From Paraburkholderia hospita (GTDB taxonomy: Bacteria; Pseudomonadota; Gammaproteobacteria; Burkholderiales; Burkholderiaceae), in NCBI RefSeq assembly GCF_002902965.1, contig NZ_CP026107.1, positions 2,046,001-2,110,000 of the forward strand: DNA of 64,000 nucleotides, written 5' to 3'. Position numbers and translations under genes: made by a program. Shown here piece after piece: positions 60,681-64,000 of this stretch. Position 1 is the stretch's first letter; every line of letters begins with the position of its first letter. Below the pieces are notes generated by a model. It was not told the origin of the DNA, did not search any database, and saw only the letters and a program-made list of their open reading frames with translations.

Positions 60681-61586
60681 ATGGACAGACTTCAGGCAAT
60701 GACGACATTCGTGACCGTCGTCGAAACAGAAGGCTTCGCTTCTGCAGCACGCAGGCTCAAAACCTCGCCATCCGTCATCAGTCGCTTGATCAACGAACTC
60801 GAAGCGCATCTTGGCGTGCGCCTGCTGAACCGCACAACCCGCATCGTCAGAATGACCGATGCCGGTGAGAAATTTTTCGATGATTGTCGTAGCATCCTCG
60901 CGAAAGTGGACGCAGCGGAGCTGGCAGCGGTCAGCGCACACAGCACACCGCGTGGCCAGCTGACAGTGACGGCACCCGTAGTTTTCGGAAGAACCTATGT
61001 CACGCCAATCGTTCAGGATTATTTGACGCGCTATCCGGCCGTGACTGTGAGTTGCTGGTTTCTGGATCGAACTGTGAATCTCGTCGACGAAGGTGTCGAT
61101 GTCGCGATTCGTATCGGGGAACTGCCCAATTCTTCACTTCAAGCGGTCGCGATCGGCAAAGTGCGGAGCGTACTCTGCGCCTCGCCCGCCTATCTGGAGG
61201 CACACGGGGAACCGCAACGTCCCAGTGACCTCATGTCTCATGTCGCCATCCAGTCGACGCCTTCAACGTCATCCCCCGAGTGGCGCTTTCGCGTCGACGG
61301 GAAGCCTGTAGTCGTGCCAATCCAGCCACGCCTGATCACCACGACAAACGACTCCGCGATGACAGCCGCCATGTCCGGACTAGGCATCGTGTGCCTGCTG
61401 TCTTGTCAGATTTCATCCGAGCTAGCAGAAGGACAGCTTCGGATCGTGTTGCCAGAATATGAACTTGCGACGCTCCCCGTGCACGTGTTGCACCGCGAGG
61501 GCAGGCATGCCAATCGGAAAGTGCGCGCATTCCCCGACCTCGCAATCGAAACATTCAGGGCGAAGGCTTCCCTGTGGCGCGCGTAG
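60681..61586 (+). CDS. LysR-family transcriptional regulator
   Basis: LysR regulator of 301 residues: MDRLQAMTTFVTVVETEGFA and AARRLKTSPSVISRLINELE form the DNA-binding part, LTVTAPVVFGRTYVTPIVQD opens the effector domain, and LVDEGVDVAIRIGELPNSSL is shared with the regulator at 56029. The ATG at 60681 gives a normal start; a GTG at 60621 would add 20 residues without family likeness. Base composition is a little lower in GC than the surrounding genes. It converges with the isochorismatase gene. Target not evident. Confidence 0.9.
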   Translation: MDRLQAMTTFVTVVETEGFASAARRLKTSPSVISRLINELEAHLGVRLLNRTTRIVRMTDAGEKFFDDCRSILAKVDAAELAAVSAHSTPRGQLTVTAPVVFGRTYVTPIVQDYLTRYPAVTVSCWFLDRTVNLVDEGVDVAIRIGELPNSSLQAVAIGKVRSVLCASPAYLEAHGEPQRPSDLMSHVAIQSTPSTSSPEWRFRVDGKPVVVPIQPRLITTTNDSAMTAAMSGLGIVCLLSCQISSELAEGQLRIVLPEYELATLPVHVLHREGRHANRKVRAFPDLAIETFRAKASLWRA

Positions 61587-61695
61587 CGGCTCAAAGTTGA
61601 ACTTGCCGAGTGGCAGTCGGCAGATCAACACAGAGGTCGACGCCGCAGGTGACGTGGCATCGTGTTTCCACTCATGCAAGCCGGGGCTCCATTGG

Positions 61696-61716
61696 ACCGC
61701 ACGGGAAGCGTGCGGT
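61696..61716. terminator. Candidate bidirectional terminator hairpin
   Basis: ACCGCACG and CGTGCGGT make a perfect 8-base stem with a 5-base GGAAG loop between the convergent LysR (ends 61586) and isochorismatase (ends 61734) genes. The place and GC-rich stem fit a two-way transcription stop, though no T tract follows on either strand. Confidence 0.5.
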
Positions 61717-61733
61717 ATCACGTGTTGCCTGCC

Positions 61734-62300
61734 TCAATTAGCGCGTTGGCACTCGGCATTCAAGAAGTCCGCGGCTGAGACGACTTTCGCGTATCCGAAA
61801 CTCAACGCTGCCATAAACGCCGCATGTACCTGCAATGCCGGCACACTTACCCCGTTGAACTCGAGCGCGTGCGTTGCGCAGGCATCGTGGATCACCGTCG
61901 TGCTGTAGCCAAAGTCCACCGCAGCACGGGTAACAGCGTCGATACACATGTGGCTCATATTTCCCACTACCATCACCGTCTCGATACCTTGAGCATCGAG
62001 AATCTTCTTCAGGTCGGTCTCGCGGAATGGATTCATATGGTGTTTGACGATCACGAGTTCGCCAGGCAGATTCGCAGCCTTCGGATGGAGTTGAGCACCG
62101 TCGGTATCTGGCACGAAGAACGCCGCATCTTTTGATAGCGTTTCATGGCGGATATGCACGACCAGATCGCCGTTCGTCCTCGCGGACTCGATGATGTTGC
62201 GTGCGTTATCCGCAGCGGCGTCGACGCCATCCAATATCCACTTTCCTCCAGCGAAGTAATCGTTCTGAATATCGACCACTATCAGTGCTTGTTTCGTCAT
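61734..62300 (-). CDS. Cysteine hydrolase, isochorismatase family
   Basis: Cytoplasmic amidohydrolase of 188 residues. The Asp-Lys-Cys triad is visible: Asp10 (IVVDIQNDYFAGG), Lys86 (VIVKHHMNPF) and Cys119 (GNMSHMCIDAVTRAAVDFGY), with the cis-peptide region just before the Cys. Compared with nicotinamidase it lacks a clear metal-binding Asp-His-His set, so a general isochorismatase-like amidase is the safer call. AGAGGAAAC precedes the ATG at 62300. It is divergent from the GST gene and shares with it a 431-base promoter region. Confidence 0.92.
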   Translation of the reverse strand: MTKQALIVVDIQNDYFAGGKWILDGVDAAADNARNIIESARTNGDLVVHIRHETLSKDAAFFVPDTDGAQLHPKAANLPGELVIVKHHMNPFRETDLKKILDAQGIETVMVVGNMSHMCIDAVTRAAVDFGYSTTVIHDACATHALEFNGVSVPALQVHAAFMAALSFGYAKVVSAADFLNAECQRAN

Positions 62301-62731
62301 GTTTCCTCTACCTCGAACGGTCAACAAAGATTCGGGCTCCATAGGAGGCCGAATACGTAGCTGCAGCGCATTTAGGCCCCGACCAGATGGAAGGTGACCG
62401 TGGCGCAACGAACCCGATACTGCCCGATTCATCGGACTAGCGGAATAACCCGAATGAAGAATGCACCGTTCGCGTAACGAGATGAGTGAATCGGCGTTGT
62501 CGAACCCGCAATGTCGGAAATGCAAAACGGGCGACACAGAACGTAACCAGTCAGATTCCAGCAACGCCCTCCTTCGTTCGAAAAATGCCACGGCCACCAG
62601 CCCATACCAGCGTTCTCGTTACGAGAATGGTCTTTTCTGGTCGAACTCGTTTCTGGAATTCTGGCGATCGCCCATACTCGGCGCCATCAATTACGAACTA
62701 CGTGATTTCGAGTATCACCAGTGAGATTTCC
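62301..62731. promoter_or_regulatory. Divergent promoter region with two related palindromes
   Basis: 431 bases between isochorismatase and GST genes, without a supported gene. TTCTCG-TTA-CGAGAA (62613-62627) is a perfect palindrome, and CGTTCGCGTAACGAGATG (62467-62484) is an imperfect copy, 146 bases away. Such a pair suggests a dimeric repressor or LysR protein acting on both genes; the LysR at 60681 is the nearest candidate. Confidence 0.45.
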
Positions 62732-63436
62732 ATGACTACTGCAGCGACAACCAACGTTACCGAGATCGACTTTTACTATTGGCCCACGCCAAACGGCCAG
62801 AAAGTTGCCATCCTCCTCGAAGAAACCGGTGTGACTTACCAGATACACCCCGTCGATATCGGCAAAGGAGTACAGCTAACCGCCGACTTCGAAAAGATTT
62901 CGCCAAACAACCGGATGCCGGCCATCGTGGACCGTCAACTCGACGCATCGGTTTTCGAATCCGGTGCAATCCTGTTGCATCTCGCGGAAAGGACGGGTCA
63001 GTTCATTCCTGCCACCCCGAATGGTCGCGTTGAAGTCCTGCAATTGTTGTTCTGGCAAATGGGCGGTCTCGGGCCGATTTTGGGCCAAACGGTCTTCTTC
63101 CGTACGTACGCATCAGAACAACTGCCTTTGGCAATCGAACGGTTCACCAGGGAGGCGGGGCGGCTCTACGGCGTTCTGAACAAGCGGCTGGCCGACCGTG
63201 AATACATTGCGGGGGAATACTCGATTGCTGATATGGCGGTTTATCCATGGGTAACGCAACATGCCGCGCAGGGAATCGCGATGGATCGCTTCCCCAATGT
63301 CGCACGTTGGCTCGAACGCGTCGCCGAACGACCCGCCGTCAAACGCGCCTATGCGCTGGCTGAAGCAGTACGCCCCGCGCAACTGACAGATGAGCATCGC
63401 AAGCAGTTGTACGCCCAGAAGCAGCCCACAGTTTGA
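62732..63436 (+). CDS. Glutathione S-transferase (YfcG/YghU, nu-class-like)
   Basis: Glutathione-dependent enzyme of 234 residues. The thioredoxin-like half reads IDFYYWPTPNGQKVAILLEE, with the Thr/Asn of TPN that bind disulfide or thiolate in YfcG-type proteins, then KISPNNRMPAIVD with the cis-Pro and ASVFESGAILLHLAERTG, where Glu-Ser bind glutathione. The helical half ends with YIAGEYSIADMAVYPWV. This group acts as disulfide-bond reductase rather than classical transferase. The ATG at 62732 has only a weak ribosome site. Probably part of an electrophile or redox-stress response with the isochorismatase-like and cupin genes. Confidence 0.92.
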   Translation: MTTAATTNVTEIDFYYWPTPNGQKVAILLEETGVTYQIHPVDIGKGVQLTADFEKISPNNRMPAIVDRQLDASVFESGAILLHLAERTGQFIPATPNGRVEVLQLLFWQMGGLGPILGQTVFFRTYASEQLPLAIERFTREAGRLYGVLNKRLADREYIAGEYSIADMAVYPWVTQHAAQGIAMDRFPNVARWLERVAERPAVKRAYALAEAVRPAQLTDEHRKQLYAQKQPTV

Positions 63437-63538
63437 TTCACTAAAGATGAGACGGATGACACACTCGCCCAAATCTTTCTGTCAATAATCAATTTCGTAA
63501 TACTTACTTTATTTAACTTAAATCCAAAGGAGCTGAAA

Positions 63539-63997
63539 GTGTTTTTTTCGAACAACGTCAAACGCATGACGATCGCCGCCGCGATTGTGGTCACGATCCC
63601 CGCGCTCGCCGCTGCGGCCGGAGGAAACTCGGACCTCTACGCCGACAGCTCCAAGGTCGTGCCGGTTACTGAACTGAAGTTCTATCAGGACAAGGAAGGT
63701 CTGACGGTCGCCAACGGTTGGGGCGATCCGGCAAACGGCGCCCACAGCAATTACATCAAGATGCCGGGTGGCACAGCCAGTGGCGTACACACGCACACCT
63801 ACTCCTACTATGGCGTCGTCATTGCTGGCGTCGTTGCCAATGAACCCCCGGGTTCGAAGCAGGATCACCCGCTAGCGGCAGGATCGTACTGGTATCAGAA
63901 GGGCGGCGAGCAGCATGTCACAAAGTGCATTTCGCAGACTGAATGCATCTTCTTCGTCACATCGAAGGGCGCATTCGATTATCTGCCCACCAAGTGA
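63539..63997 (+). CDS. Secreted cupin-domain protein (DUF4437-like)
   Basis: Periplasmic protein of 152 residues. The GTG at 63539 is chosen because AGGAG lies six bases upstream. A signal peptide (MTIAAAIVVTIPALAAAA) ends near residue 27. The mature part is a single cupin barrel with SGVHTHTYSYYGVVIAGVVA, whose two His may bind a metal, and GSYWYQKGGEQHVTKCISQT carrying a third His; ECIFFVTSKGAFDYLP closes the barrel. This resembles the DUF4437/ChrR-like cupins. Function unknown. It ends 3 bases before the window end, 102 bases after the GST gene and perhaps on its transcript. Confidence 0.88.
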   Translation: MFFSNNVKRMTIAAAIVVTIPALAAAAGGNSDLYADSSKVVPVTELKFYQDKEGLTVANGWGDPANGAHSNYIKMPGGTASGVHTHTYSYYGVVIAGVVANEPPGSKQDHPLAAGSYWYQKGGEQHVTKCISQTECIFFVTSKGAFDYLPTK

Positions 63998-64000
63998 ATT

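Noticed and set aside
62461..62724. 87-codon plus-strand frame before the GST gene
   Set aside because: Overlaps the two palindromes, has no ribosome site and no family likeness.
1..64000. Search for tRNA/rRNA genes, CRISPR arrays, IS elements, integrases and riboswitches
   Set aside because: None was recognised by eye; no transposase, integrase or regular repeat-spacer pattern is present. A tRNAscan/Infernal run would settle small RNAs.

Overview
The window is high-GC DNA of a Gram-negative bacterium. It looks like a member of the Burkholderiaceae (Paraburkholderia/Caballeronia/Burkholderia type): a Burkholderia-style trimeric porin, six LysR regulators, a type II-like secretion cluster, many ABC/CoA/old-yellow-enzyme catabolic genes and tightly overlapping operons. 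This placement is inferred from gene style; no rRNA or marker gene is present.

Layout. (1) 1-7243, minus strand: one compact operon for uptake (ABC binding protein, ATPase, permease) and probable CoA-linked catabolism (FAD oxidoreductase, class III CoA-transferase, enoyl-CoA hydratase, 7Fe-type ferredoxin), ending in a LysR regulator cut by the window edge. (2) 7685-10389: a porin and a sigma-54 activator. (3) 10684-20546, minus strand: an eleven-gene type II secretion-like operon with true GspG/F/E and secretin genes but PilM/N/O/P-like inner-membrane genes and three further pseudopilin-like genes. (4) 20685-25864: two NarL-type response regulators, a PAS histidine kinase, a SCO1-type copper chaperone with a His/Met-rich insert, and a small lytic transglycosylase. 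(5) 25903-41164, minus strand: a seven-gene secretory operon encoding two complementary multicopper-oxidase chains, a 2723-residue secreted protein (copper-less cupredoxins, Ig-like, SdrD-B-like, IPT/TIG and beta-helix regions), a small secreted protein, two LolA-like proteins and a cytochrome c fused to a periplasmic-binding-like domain.

Regions 3 to 5 look like one functional locus. Copper delivery (SCO1), wall remodelling (transglycosylase), an export machine, two-component control and a large oxidase cargo operon lie together, and similar GTAGGG/CCCTAC inverted motifs sit in front of the gspG, SCO1/kinase and oxidase operons. The inferred picture is a copper oxidase complex put on or beyond the outer membrane by a dedicated type II-like system, with a periplasmic cytochrome as electron partner. 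The two oxidase chains look like halves of one enzyme: the type 1 copper Cys is in only one of them, while the eight trinuclear-cluster His are shared between both. The substrate cannot be told from sequence; large secreted multicopper oxidases of Mn(II)-oxidising bacteria are the nearest functional analogy.

(6) 41950-48402: a sugar-acid/hydroxy-acid operon (SDR, beta-propeller, 2-hydroxyacid dehydrogenase, AroE-like dehydrogenase, MFS carrier) with a divergent LysR gene. (7) 48457-51195: a lone GH63-like glycosidase. (8) 51553-54605: a flavin monooxygenase-like gene divergent from an unusual BTAD-regulator/hydrolase fusion. (9) 54830-63997: two old yellow enzyme paralogues, three LysR genes, an SDR, a DUF427 protein, an isochorismatase-like hydrolase, a GST and a secreted cupin. 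No tRNA, rRNA, CRISPR array, IS element or prophage was seen.
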